NCBI RefSeq assembly: GCF_001640805.2
Contig: NC_066850.1
Location: 4,970,894 to 5,034,893 of the forward strand
DNA from: Lates calcarifer
Taxonomy: Eukaryota; Chordata; Actinopteri; Centropomidae
Direction: 5' to 3'
DNA length: 64,000 nucleotides
Shown here: piece after piece, positions 12,126 through 24,100 of the stretch
How the letters are laid out: the number at the start of each line of letters is the position of its first letter
Numbering within the stretch: position 1 is the first letter of the stretch
Notes under the pieces: model-generated
Told to the model about the DNA's origin: nothing
What the model saw: the letters and a program-made list of their open reading frames with translations, nothing else
Databases searched by the model: none
Translations under genes and position numbers: made by a program

Positions 12126-14757
12126 CAGGGTGCAGTTTTAGCAGCGCTCATCAACCACTGAACCTCGCTGACTAATGTATGTGCAAAAAGGAAATTGGTT
12201 CAGGAATAAAAAGAGACTGTGTGTTGTCTTTACATGGCTGGAAACAGTTACAGCAGCTTTAATGTCACCTACAGGGAACAAATACTCAACTTTCACTTCT
12301 ACTTCACCACATTTTGAAAGTAAATTTCATGTTTTTACACAATTTTCTAAACTGTTTTTGTTCCTCACTAAAAAACAGAGCCTGGAGGTTAATTATTAAC
12401 CTTGAAAATATAGGTTTAACAAAAGATTCAAACAGGATCACTCGGTTTTACTCATTAAACTGAAGATGTGTTTGAGAATTTGAAAACACTAAAACACAAT
12501 ATCATGTTTGAGAAGAACTTGGTTTATTTTCAGAACTCGAGGCCCACGTGTTAAAAATTCCTGTTTTACTGGGTAATCCAGTTATTAAACAGCAAATCTG
12601 CAGGAAAACAATATTCCAGCAAAGAGGAACTGTACAAAACACACAGGAAGTGAGTGAAACTGGAGGTTAACAAGACACAGCAGCTTATTTTTCCATTTTT
12701 TGACAGTTTTGTTTTCTAAAAATATCCGTACTGCCGAGCTGAACTGTGAGTTTTACCGCTGACGTCTTTGGTCGTGCGGTTTGGAAACTGACGTGGCGGT
12801 AGTGGAGAAGGTTGAGACGTGTTTTTTAAATTTCATACCATGTTAACACCAGTCGCAACAACCATATCAAACAGATCACAGCTGAAGTGATTAGCCAATT
12901 AATGAGTGAGTCAATCAAGAGAAAAATGACTCCTAAACTCAAGGTCAAAGGTCAAACTGAGCCTCAGTCTGAGATTTATCTCACTCATTTTGTCATTAAG
13001 TTCCTGTATTTATAACTGCTCGTCCAGAAGAGACTGAATTAATTCTTATCAGTAATGGCTCAAATGAATAAATAAAAATAAGCTTTAGAGCAGTGAACAG
13101 AACAGACATAAACAATGGTAACTACAGTTCATGTTAACATATTGACTGATGTCTCACAGTGTAACACATAAAGGAAACAGAGCAGCTGTTCACAGCTGGA
13201 GAAGAAACTGCAGAATAATTATTGTGGAGCAGCAACAGCTCAGAAAGTGAACCTCAGAAAAACACTCTCACTGTGTTTTCATTACAGCCTCTTTAAGTTC
13301 AAATCAGCAGCTGAGATAAAGTAAAACTGAACTGATCAATGAACAGGTGCAACGAAACATAACTCAGATGAAATAAGACATTTACTGAATGATACAAAGA
13401 GCAACTATAAAATGTACTGGGCCAAAAAATAGTCACAAATACATGGTGTTATTTATGTCAAAGCCAAAACAATCCTCATAATTAACATGAAAAAAATCCA
13501 CACAGTAAACTGAGGGGGATCCACTCTGTCAGACGACAGCAGCAGGGTGACGTAGCGGACATGTTTAAGGCCAAAACAAGGAGAAAACACGCACATGTTC
13601 TTGGAAAAGTAAAAATTAGTGACTGTGATGAGTCAGACGTCCATGCGGGATGAAGAGCAGCCACAGAAACTCAGCAAACCTCTTCCAACGTGTGAAAACA
13701 TAACGTCACTGACTAACAGAGTAAACAGGAAGACAAAGTCTGAGCTCCCAAAATGCAACACGAGCAGTTTAAATTTCAGCAGCAGTCGCTCACATCTGAC
13801 TCTTCAATCATTATCCTGCACAATACGAAGGGGACACAGCAAGTACAATTTCATATTATATACTTAATGAAAAAAGTAGCTTTAAACTCAGATAATGGAA
13901 ACATTTTACAAAACCAGCTTCATAAATAAAACAGGTTTAAAGTGTAAAAGCAGCTTTAGACACTTCGCCATCACTGGCCTGTATCTGAGCCTCACATGGG
14001 CCTGATAAAGAAATGTTGTTTCTGGAGAGAATCAAGCTACTGATTCAAAACAAAATGTCATGGAGTCATGATATAATAAACCCTGTGATTTAAGGAGCAT
14101 TCAGAACTAAAATGTTGAAATTCAAATTAGATTTTTCTGTCAACAAACAATGTTTACATCCAACACATTTCCCTAGAGTCTAATAAACATGCTGAGTGTG
14201 TTTCCTTCCTCATTAATGGCGGCAAATTGATATTGCGACAATTACTGATATCTTGAGTGAACAGCAAGTTACATTTTGTTCAGTTTTAATCGACAATATT
14301 GCACAAAAACACAGAAGTCATTATTCTACCAATGTGACATCAGCATCGCTCTCAAACAACATCTAAACTGTGATGTTCTCTCAAATTCATCAAACAAAAG
14401 TCTAACACAACATTACTTTTACTGATTTCCTCTATTCTGTTACATGATGTGTACTTCACAGCATCAGAATCACAGTGTTCATCATGACCTTTAAACACAG
14501 CACAGTCCTGGATATCCAACCATCCAGAAACACACAGCTTCTCATTAAACGCTTTACTTTGAATCAACCCTCCTTTTACCTCCAAGTCATCCAATCACAG
14601 GAGCTGACACAGGTGACGAGCACCAATCAGACGGCTGCATTCCTCAAAACAAAGCCAAAGAAAAACCCAATCAGTCCCTCTGCAGTGAATCTCATTTTAA
14701 CAAACTTTGTCATTTCAGGATACGTCTGATTTTGTTTTTTGTTTGTTTTTTTGTTTT

Positions 14758-15142
14758 CATTGACAAAAATGGGAATTTTACCAAGCAGATATACAGACAT
14801 CCCTGCCTCGGTTGGTTAGTTTGTTTGTGTTACTGTCTGGTACTTTTACTCAAGTAAAGTATCTGAATACTTTTTCCATCGCTGAAAGTCTCACAATAAC
14901 ATAAACAAACTAACAGATTGGAGGAAGTGGTATTACAGTAAAATTCCTGTTTTTGTCAATGGAGTCTGGTAGTGCTATAATAGTGATGTTTCTGGTTAAA
15001 CAAAAGGGAACTTACTCTTTAATAAAAAGCTCTACCTCTGTAGGAATCCTATCCATAATTTTGAGCCGGTCTTTAGTGGATGTACTTTAACGTTTTTGTT
15101 CAATACTGAACCGATTCCAAACATTTTCGTCCCGGTCGATCA
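14758..15142. repeat. Palindromic element, copy with intact right end
   Basis: Begins at cattgacaaaaatggg and runs through the ggtacttttactcaagtaaagtatctg centre. It continues past gaatcctatccataatt to ctttagtggatgtacttt and caatactgaaccgattcc. The right end shows that the element extends well beyond the inner 290 bases, because the left side of copy 1 is its mirror image. Confidence 0.7.
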
Positions 15143-16599
15143 TTTCCACACTGTAACATGAGAAAAGTGTCCTTTAATGAGGCTTAAACGCTGTGAATGT
15201 GTAAAAAGCAGGAGTATCCATGGTTACAGATGCTGCCTTTGAAAGGACTTTACTACTGGCATTGGAAATCTTTCAAGTCAAGTAGCTGTGGTCTTTGTTT
15301 CAACTTCTTCTCAAGAGCAGAAACACAACAGATTTACTCCCAGTAAAGCCACAAAAATAAAGTCTTAAACACACATTATAAAAAAGGAGAAGAAGCTGCA
15401 AACACGATGATCTGTTTTAAGGGAATAAAATGCAAATAAATGGGAGCAGAGCTGCCTAAGAAGGAACCAAAAAAAAACAAGTTGTCTCTACCTGACAAGT
15501 CAGTAAAAACTGGTGCCATGACGCAACAGAGAGCAAGTGGAGCAGAATGAAAAAGAATCAATGAATCCATTCTTCTTCAAGGGCCAAGAGCACAGCTACC
15601 AAGGATGAAGGTAGTCGATTCAGATGTTATAGTGGAGAGAGACTTTGATGCTGAATGTGAATACATGAGGAGGAGAATGAAAACACAGTCCTAAATTCTT
15701 CTCCAGTTTTGATTTTCTAAATTATTCTCCATTTGCACTTACATCCATCAACTCCACAGAGCAGCCTGTGCCCCCTCCCTCTGATAAACAGTGGCTGTTT
15801 TCAGGGTGTTATTAAAACGTGTTCTTATTCACAACATGGACACTGAGGACAGACTGCACTCCATATTCAGAGCCCAACTCCACACTGAATCTTTCTGCTT
15901 CTACTCATAATAAAACAAAGAGGGGGAAATAAAACTTCCATCCACAGGCCTAAGAGCTGTGACCATGAAACGACCTCCAGGCTTTTTTATTTCCACTTAT
16001 TCTCTCTAGTAAACATTTGTGCATTTATCTAATTATTTCTAAAGTTCACAGCATGTTTATCCTCTGGTAAATGTTGACACAGCCTCAAACATGTGCTCAG
16101 TTTTTAGCCCAGATCGTCGTTAAATCTGTGATAATATTTCAGGACTAATTTTTTGCTGAAGAGGAATGTGGCTGGTTTGAAAATGTGCACAGGAAAAAAA
16201 AGTAAAAGGTCACATTTTGCTGTTAAAACAGAAGAAAAGAGAAAAAAGCAGTGATTAAAAACATCTCTGTGCAGTGCTGACTGGGCTTTCTGTCTCCCCC
16301 CTCTCTCTCCCTTTTCCCTGCCACCCCTCCCCCCCTCCAAACCAAAAACAGCATCAAAGCAATCAAAATGGTAATGTTAGGCATGAATGAGGCCCATCCC
16401 CCCTCCTCCTCCACCCCCTCCTCCTGCACAAAACTCTGCAGACTTTTTTCCTCTCCATGTTAGAGTGGGGGGGCAACCACCCCCCTTTTCTCTCTCAAAA
16501 TGGAAGCTTCCACTACCAAACTGAAAGAAGAAGGATGGAGAAAAATACAACAACACAAACATTCAGATTCAGGATTCAGGCCAGCATCAAGACAATAAA

Positions 16600-16626
16600 G
16601 TGGATTATTATTATTATTATTATTAA
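16600..16626. repeat. (ATT)n microsatellite
   Basis: A pure trinucleotide ATT run of about seven units. Confidence 0.95.
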
Positions 16627-17665
16627 AAGAGCCGATGCTGCTGGATGTTATCGTTGTCTTCTTGCTGTGTGGCTTTCTTTAAGTTTAATGGGTTAAACTG
16701 TAACTGCAAACAAATCAAGTGCTCCTAAAACTGCATTCCGCTGGAACCAGCATCCATTAAAGTCCAGCAGAGGGACGACAGGGAGGGGGGGGGCTCTAAC
16801 TATTAAAATACAACGCAAGAACAGCGAGTGGTTAAATAAATATCGACCTATTTTCCCTTTTGAATTCTTCCTTCTCCTCTTGGCTGCTGAAATGTAAGGG
16901 TTGGGAAGTTGTGTGCGGCTGCTGTCGGGCTGGGACCGACCGGCGGGGCGGTGCAAGCAGCCACAGCAGCAGCAGCAGCGGGAGGAGCAGGAGGAGCTGG
17001 CCGCGGTGCTGAACACTGCTGCAGCCTCCATCTCCTGCATCCATTCTCTCCTCCTTCAAAATGCACTTACTGCAAAAGTTGCTATGAAGACACCGTTTGC
17101 AGGCCGTAAAGATAGTAAAAAAAAAAAAGTGAAAGCGTAATCGTGAGCGAATCAAATGCAGCCGATGTGATCATGTGACCCGAGAAGAAATAATACCACC
17201 AGACTAAGTATAAAGTAACAAAACCAGGGTGTTTAACCGCGTAAAAGACGCTTAAAAACAAACTCCAGCTTCTTATAAAGCGTCACTTTCACCTTTAAAC
17301 TTCACATATCATGTTTCCAACTAAAAGTCCGAGTCGGATAGTTAGCTCCGGCTGCTCCTTTATTAGCCTCCAACGTTTACTCTCTCTCTCTCCAGAAACA
17401 TGTCGACCTACTCAAAATGGACGCTAAAATTTTTCAACATTACACAACTTTGAGTGTCGAGACAAGAACCGGGGTGAAGCCCAGCTGCACATCCAAACCA
17501 TCCCCCCTCCTTTCCACCACCACCAAAAGCAGGACACGATCAAAATGGGGGGGTTTAGTTTAACAAACCCGGGGAGAAGAGGAAAGAAGCCTCCACAATG
17601 GGGAACAGAAAAAAGGCAGAAAAACAATCCTGAAAGCCCGAGAGAGGAAACATATTGGAGCTTAC

Positions 17666-18566
17666 TTGTTTATCGCTCAGGGCTGTTATTCTTGTTTGCC
17701 TGTCGTGCAGCTGTCTCTTAAGCTCTCCATCCTACAATTAAACAAAACATTTTGTCAGTGCAAATGATAATTATGATAATACATATGAGCATTTCCCCCC
17801 TCTCTATCTCTCTCTTTTTTGACAATGAAAGTTCACAATCGTATATATTTTCAGCAAAGTCACGATGAAGCTGCCAACATAAAGAGATAAGCTAAGCTAG
17901 GAGAGGAGGAAGAAGAAGAAGGAGATTTATGCTGATAAAGTTTCTCGCACACCACTCCACCGAACCAACCCGAGAGCCCCGGGTCGTGTGGCTCGGCAGC
18001 ACTCGGGGAAATATATATAACGGTTTACCTGTGGGTCCTGCTTCATCTGTGCAACTAGTTTTGTGGCCGACGGAAGGAAGCGAAATGGGGGGGTGATTAG
18101 AAAAGTGTCTCAAGTTAGTATGTGAAGGGAGGAACAAAGCGGGGGTGATAGCCACAGCGACTCCGGCACCTCATAAATATTCAGGTCGCGTCCTGATCGC
18201 CACACAGCACCACCACCACCACCACCACCTCCACCACCGCATTACCGCTCCAAATTCCTCCCAGAAAACACCACCGACAATGAGCCAAACTACTGCGAAA
18301 AGTCCACTTAATCAGACTTGGAAGTGTACGTTGTGTCGCCGGTAGACATTACAAAGCGACATGCCCCCCCTCCCCGACTCCAACACCACCTCCAACCTCA
18401 CAACACAAACACACACACACCCGGAGTGTTAACATCTTCAGATTTTCACCCTCCTGCTCTCACTTGCTTCGTAACGCCAACAAGGCTTGGAATAACACGA
18501 TGTTTCGTTTACCTGATGACATTGGATTTCTACTTTCAGCGCCTCTTGCAGGCCTTGTAGTTCCAT
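17666..18566 (-). CDS. phf21b: PHD finger protein 21B, N-terminal exons (partial)
   Basis: Minus strand. Coding exon 1 is 18566-18513 (MELQGLQEALKVEIQCHQ), ending CAG|GTAAAC in phase 0. The next usable exon is 17731-17666, after taattgtag|GAT, encoding DGELKRQLHDRQTRI and ending ALSDKQ before GTAAGC. Together they give the N-terminal coiled-coil start of the PHF21 family. PHF21A (BHC80) sits in the LSD1-CoREST complex and reads unmodified H3K4; PHF21B is its less studied nuclear paralogue. The second exon fits PHF21B (HERQ..ALSDKQ type) better than PHF21A, and nup50 next door is the human PHF21B neighbour. The start is the first codon of the conserved MELQ motif. A cttttccag just upstream of the ATG may be an acceptor for a non-coding leader exon. 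The PHD finger and later exons lie outside the window. Confidence 0.85.
18029..18061 (-). pseudogene. Vestigial PHF21A-type exon 2 (KLVAQMKQDPQ) without an acceptor
   Basis: Between the two phf21b exons the minus strand reads KLVAQMKQDPQ in frame, followed by a good donor CAG|GTAAAC. This is the peptide that follows exon 1 in PHF21A, but it is absent from the human PHF21B protein as I know it. The two bases before the Lys codon are CA, not AG. The only nearby AG (CTAG at 18055-18058) would join exon 1 out of register and hit TGA after three codons. It looks like an exon that lost its acceptor. It could instead be part of an alternative first exon starting at the internal Met. Confidence 0.6.
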
Positions 18567-19020
18567 GTTCCGACTGGAAAAGCACTTTTCTCCCACTTTC
18601 GACGCGACCGAGACGAAGTTTAAGTGAATTAAAGATTTTTTAAAGCGACAATAACAATTGAAAGAAGAACTACTCAGGCTGCAAAGCAAGTTCTCGCTTC
18701 TTTTACAGGCTAGGACTCATCACCCACTTTCCGCCCGTCTTCAAAAGTGCTCCAAACCCGGCACAAAGAGCTCAGACCCCGGACGGATCCTCTCCAGATC
18801 ACGGCCGAACGTCGAGGGGTCCGACCGGGGAGCGAGTTCGCTTTTCTGTCGATAATTTTAAGTTGAAAAACGGGAACTATATTTTGTCCGAGTCCGCGGC
18901 TTGATTTCACTTTGCCTGGGGAAAAGTTGCGCTTCGGCTGTCAATGGTAATTCTGAAGTTCCCGGATGGAGCAGAGAGTGAACCCCCCCCTCCCAGTCCC
19001 CCCTAAATCGGACATGCGCA
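18567..19020 (-). promoter_or_regulatory. CpG-rich presumed phf21b promoter/leader
   Basis: CpG-dense DNA directly upstream (minus strand) of the phf21b start codon, with several CG-containing GC-rich motifs between 18600 and 18910, in contrast to the AT-rich DNA beyond 19020. CpG density continues over the exons to about 16.9 kb. No TATA box is obvious. The transcription start cannot be fixed from sequence. Confidence 0.5.
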
Positions 19021-20850
19021 GTGAGCTGCAACTAGTAGTACACAGTAAAGAGTATTGTTTTCTAATAAAAACACGGATAAGACTACTCAAACATGATTCA
19101 GATTATATTAGAACGTGTTAATCAAATACAGACTCCTTTAACTCTCTGTTGAATTTGACTTACAATCCCACCCATATAACTGTATTCATGCTTTTAATTT
19201 TCCTACTTAAACGTCTCTTTTTTAAAAAGAGAGCAGCAATAAATCCAAACAACAAACAGACAAAGACAGATGTCACACACCATGAGAATATACACAATAC
19301 TCGACTGACATGTGACAAAAAAAGGAACAAATATCTAGTTAAGATGAAACAAAAGAGTAAAGAACAAAGCCCAAAAGAGGCAAATTTGTGATGTATTGCA
19401 TTGGGCTTAATAAATATACAGTAGTTTGACTTGACTTGGAAATCCAACTCAGATGCTGAGACAATGAAATAAAGATCTCTTAAACAGCTACTACAAATAA
19501 ATTGGGCCTTCTCTGCTAAACTCATTACTTTCTACATAGGCAATATATTTACCATATACTGTACATTCAGTGGTCACTTTATTAGGTACACCTGTGTTCC
19601 TACTGTTCCTCTCCCCTCCTGTTTTCCAGATGTCGTGGTCAAAATATTAGAAATATCTCTGAATATAACAAATTCCAGTCCATATAGTTAGATTAATATA
19701 TATATGGCCTAGTGTGTATAACATATAAAGGTTTTGAATAATTTTATTCATTTAAATAGTTATTTTGTTTGACTATTTAATCTCTTTCATGTCTGCTGTA
19801 ATGTGAATTTGAAAGAATGAATGAATCTTTTAGAAGACGCTACAATTGTAACACTGCTGCACACATGAACTCAAACAGTTCTACAAACCAATAAAGTTTT
19901 TTAAGCTTACTATTGAACATGCCTTTTACTCAACACAAAATTACATTAATCATGTAGTGACTTTCACTGGCAGTACAAGTCCTGCTCTTATGCAATGTAC
20001 CTTCACTGTACATCAGATTTAGTGACTTACAGCTGATATTTCTTCATGTGAAAGTACCCTTTAAGCAAACAAACCCTAATTGACACTATTTTAAAAATCT
20101 TTACACCTCTTCGCTTCTTCACTTAATCAGTGTTTGATATTATTTTCTGTACTTTAATCAGTTCACAAGATCTTTAATGCTGTTAATCACTTGTTAAGCC
20201 CCTTTAGCATGCAGGTTTAACCTTGTTATTCACCTTAAGTAGCTTTAAGGTTGGTTTGGAAAAATCACCATATTGCATAAAAATATATCTGTTCTTCCCT
20301 GAGCCTCCATGTTTTTATAGCTGAAATGGAAATATGTGCTTTAAAAAAAAAAACAAAAAAAAAAAAACATATTTATCAAAAATTCAGCCTGGCATTTGAT
20401 ATGTTCATAAACTTTTGGATTTCCAGTATAATTTAAAATAAATAACCATGGGTTTGAATCATCTTTAGCTATTGTTTGCTGAACAAACATATCTAAAATG
20501 TGCCCACAACTATTAGTTTCCATCATGATGACAAACTTGAATCTAAGTTTAGATTATTCTTGAGCTGGATTTAAAAGTAGTGTTGCTCTAAATAAACAGC
20601 AGCGTTTAGACGTTTAGCTGTAGATTCCAGCATTAACATGAAAAATGGCAGCAGCAGCAGCATCCACAGCAACAATCAGAACTCACAGAGACAAAAAAAA
20701 GGGAGGGGGGGATGTGGAAGATTAGAAAACATATAACATGTCGAAAGAAATGAAAGCCTCCAGCTCAGTCTGCCCAGTTTTAGTTTTTTGCCTCTTCAAA
20801 CACAAAGAGACCATATGTAGGCAGTTTGTTCTCAGAAATCCTGCCCCCCC
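19021..20850. other. AT-rich intergenic stretch with an old repeat
   Basis: No exon was recognised. A CACTTTATTAGGTACACCTG sequence at 19575-19594 is the hallmark of a widespread fish/amphibian repeat; an inverted relative (caggtgttcctaataaagcg) lies at 44955-44974. Poly-A runs occur near 20341-20367. Otherwise featureless. Confidence 0.5.
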
Positions 20851-20859
20851 ATGTCGGTC

Positions 20860-21110
20860 AGCCTGACCCCCACCATCGCCACCTCCTCCTTCTCCTCCTC
20901 CCGCCCTTTACACGCAAGGCGAGCTACTATTGGTCAAAGCTGCTGCTTCAGTGCAGGAGAGGCGATGGGGAGGCGGGAGGGGTGAGCCAATCATGAGTTG
21001 CGAACGCGGAAGGACAGGTGGGAGAACCAATGAGCTTTACAGGGGCATCAGGGAGGCGGGGCTGCACGCGGGAGTATGTGATCGGAGAGTTGATGAAGAA
21101 CAGAAATGGC
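20860..21110. promoter_or_regulatory. GC-rich block with three CCAAT boxes
   Basis: CCAAT boxes: inverted ATTGG at 20929-20933, CCAAT at 20987-20991 and CCAAT at 21027-21031. A GC box (ggggaggcgggagggg, about 20967-20982) lies between them and another (ggaggcggggctg, about 21052-21064) downstream. This is the layout of an NF-Y/Sp1-type promoter. No coding exon is attached. It may drive an upstream phf21b leader exon or a non-coding transcript. Confidence 0.45.
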
Positions 21111-24100
21111 AGTTAGTCTCTGAAATTACTGTTAACTCGACAGCGAAGAACTTAAAAACTGTTTGAAGCACAAATTCTCTCACTCTGATCATAAAATGGA
21201 TGGTTGTATGTGTGCGTTGGGATGTTACAAGTTAGAGTACAAGCCGGGATCTTGAAACAGAAAGTAGCACCATGGACAGAGGCAGCAGCTCCAGAGACTC
21301 ACAAACGGACATTACAATTTTCTCGACGGTGTTGTAGAGGTTTTTATTCTTGTGGGCGAGCCCGCCAGCCTTACGCCTACACTCAAGTGTGTTTATTAAT
21401 ACAACATTTAAATCCAAAAAGGATCACCTCCCGAGCCAGGATTCACAAATAACAGGCCTAAATCCATCATGAAACCAAACAGTAAAGTTGTAGTTTGCAG
21501 GCAGCTGACAGAAAGTAGTCCCTCCGCTGCTCGGCTCCATGCCTGCCCGCTGAAACCCTCCCCCACCCCGACCAGGTCTGCTGCTACATCAGCTGCTACT
21601 GTTCATTTCACGGCTCAGCGGTGAAACTCTTCAAGTCTTCTCTGTGGTGGCTTTCAGTTCCAAGCTGCCTCGAGTTTTTAAGCTCCAGTCGGTCTGAATG
21701 GACATAACCTTCAGATATAGTGTGGTTACTGTGTTTGTTTGTTTGTATTTGTGGGGGGTTTTGTGGCCTAACCAGGACAGGTTATGAGTTATGAGTTATG
21801 AGTCCATATTCTCCCAGTACAGCCTCATCATTTCACGCATGGATGGATTAACCTGTTAAGACAAGGCTGGGTTAATTGTATTTTTAAAAATGTATGCCAC
21901 ATAAGTACAATATTAAGTATAACTGGTCCTCCATCTTCTTGTAGAGAGACCTTTAGTGTCAAAATGTAGTTTTAAGAGCTGAACCATTTTAGTTTATGTT
22001 GAGTTTAGTAGTTGTTGAGGGGTGTTTAATCAAACTGCTTCCTTTAATTTTGTTTGTCTTGCAATAAACAGACAGAAAACCTGGAGAAAGATGTGAAATC
22101 TTCCAAACAGTTCAAAATCAGGTGCACAAAACAGAACATGTTGGTAGAAAAGGCATATAATAAGGTGATATAATAACAAGGTTAATGTTTAAGGGCCTCC
22201 TGTGTAAAACTTTCCAGCTGCAGTCCTCTGATATGTCCCTGCTACCTCCAAGTCCTGTTCAACCAGACCTCCTGCACAGACATAATAAAGGTCTTAAAAC
22301 TGTTAAGTTTGCCACAGGGTCCCTCCACAACACGGGGGCCAATAATTAACTAATAATGCCAGATACGCCCGAGTTCATATTGTACTTTAGTGGTGCACAT
22401 AACTTCACACATTACCAAATCAAATTGCCAGTGTTCGAACAGTACCTGGCCCCAGGTCTAGTGGGTGATAATTTGACTGAACTCAAATTAATTTAGGAGG
22501 ATGCATATTGTAAGCACAGAACTGAGACTCTGCATAAAGACCAAAGGTAATAAAATGACTAATGAGAAGCTGATTTCATTTCATTCATTTTCATAACTTG
22601 AATCATATTTTCTAAAACAACCTTTAAAACAGCTGAAATTCTCATTAATTATTGTTCCGATCCTGTATCTGAAAGTCGTTAGAGTTACAGGACCTCACCT
22701 AATGAAGCTGACATAAGGAGCTCATCAGTATTCATGGCTTTGCCTCTGAGCTGTCAGCTGTAGCTCTGGTGTTACATGAACGTGTTAGAAATCAAGAAAC
22801 TATTTGCCTCCGTCTTTTACAAATTTTATCATCAGCTGAAGTAATGAACTCACTTCTGCTTTAAGAGACACATTCACAGTCTGATCTCACACTAATATTA
22901 AATAGAAAATTATTAGACATGATTCTGCTGAATGTTGGTGTTTCACTCCATTTTTTCCTGTTGCATTCAGGGACACTGGTAATTCTGAGCATTGTTTTTG
23001 TAAACTTTGGCGTCAGGATTAATAAAAGTTGTGTGTTTGTGTTTGATCAGCGAGCAGCGAGCAGCCGGCTGTACATCGTTTGTTTTCCAAATATTCCTTG
23101 TTAAACATTTCCTGTGAGTGACGACCCAGGCTGGGTCCAGGACCGGCCAGGCTTCAGTGGTTTCTGCCAGTACTGACAGATGGTCGGTCCAGGCCTGGCC
23201 CGGGGAAGACTATAAGATAAAAACTAACGTCCAGCTGATATCAAATCTGTCTGAGTTCCTGCATGTCTTCTTCTAACTGTATCTGAAATAAGGTGAATTA
23301 TTTTAAAAACAGTTTTGTCAACTTAACTCTCCTGCTGCTCTGAAAACACAGAGATAGGAAATGTGCCACAAAACTAAAACCAGGAGCTAAAAATCTGCAG
23401 CTGTGATGTTGCTCTTGGTTTGGTTTGTTTTAATTTTGGTTCATTAGACAACCTATCGCCTAACAGAGAAAAAATATTAGTGTAAAAAGTAGAAAACACA
23501 ACAATGCAAAACAAACCACAAGCGACAAACCAAGCAAATGGTGTTCTGCATAAAACTGAAGCCTGGCACAAGATAAAAACACTAAAAGTTAAAATGAATA
23601 TAAAACAGTTTCTTTAAATTTTCCGGTTTGTGTTGAAAAAGAAATTCCAACCTTGTGTTGCAGTAGATTGTCTTTATTGACGAGCAGCTCTTACTGGGGA
23701 CGATAAGCCGCAGGGTTAGAGATTGGAAGCTGTTTCATTATTTGTCCTGAATATCTTCTGCTCTACTCTGCAGTATAATTAGGAGTGGATAGAAAAGCAC
23801 ATAGCCTAAAAGATAAATTAATACGAGGGGGGGGGAAAGTCAGCGTGGTAATTTTCAAATTCAGCCATTAACCTGCTTATTATTCCACTACAGCACTTCA
23901 CTTACCTGCTGCTGGAAATACCTGCTGCACAGAGCGTCTTGTGTGTTTTGTAGCATTAATGCGAACATGTGTGGTGTAAACAGCAGCAGCAGGGTTGACA
24001 GTTAAACGTGGCCTAATATCAGCAGAGACACTCCATCACTGGAGTGGTGCTCTGACATTTTTATTCGGTCTTCCAAATGGATGGTTGGCAAACGGCATGG

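Larger units (their letters stand above)
1..17665 (-). other. Presumed large phf21b intron, no exon recognised
   Basis: Everything left of the exon at 17666-17731 should be phf21b intron, because that exon ends in an intact donor (CAA|GTAAGC, minus strand) and its successor was not found. I looked on the minus strand for the next conserved segment (the region after ALSDKQ, then the PHD finger) and saw no match. Contents seen: an inverted and tandem repeat cluster (791-2112), palindromic elements near 5.0, 9.2 and 15.0 kb, GT microsatellites, and several better-composed blocks that may be conserved non-coding DNA. The open frames here (the longest is 5461-6003, minus) have no splice logic or recognisable domain. 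The intron reading is inference. Confidence 0.6.

Noticed and set aside
16901..17140. Gln/Ala-rich frames near 17 kb
   Set aside because: Produced by a CAGCAG run in CpG-rich DNA beside phf21b; no splice logic.
17666..18566. Assignment of this gene to phf21a
   Set aside because: Exon 1 alone would favour phf21a, but the following exon has the PHF21B pattern, the PHF21A-specific exon is dead here, and nup50 is the human PHF21B neighbour.
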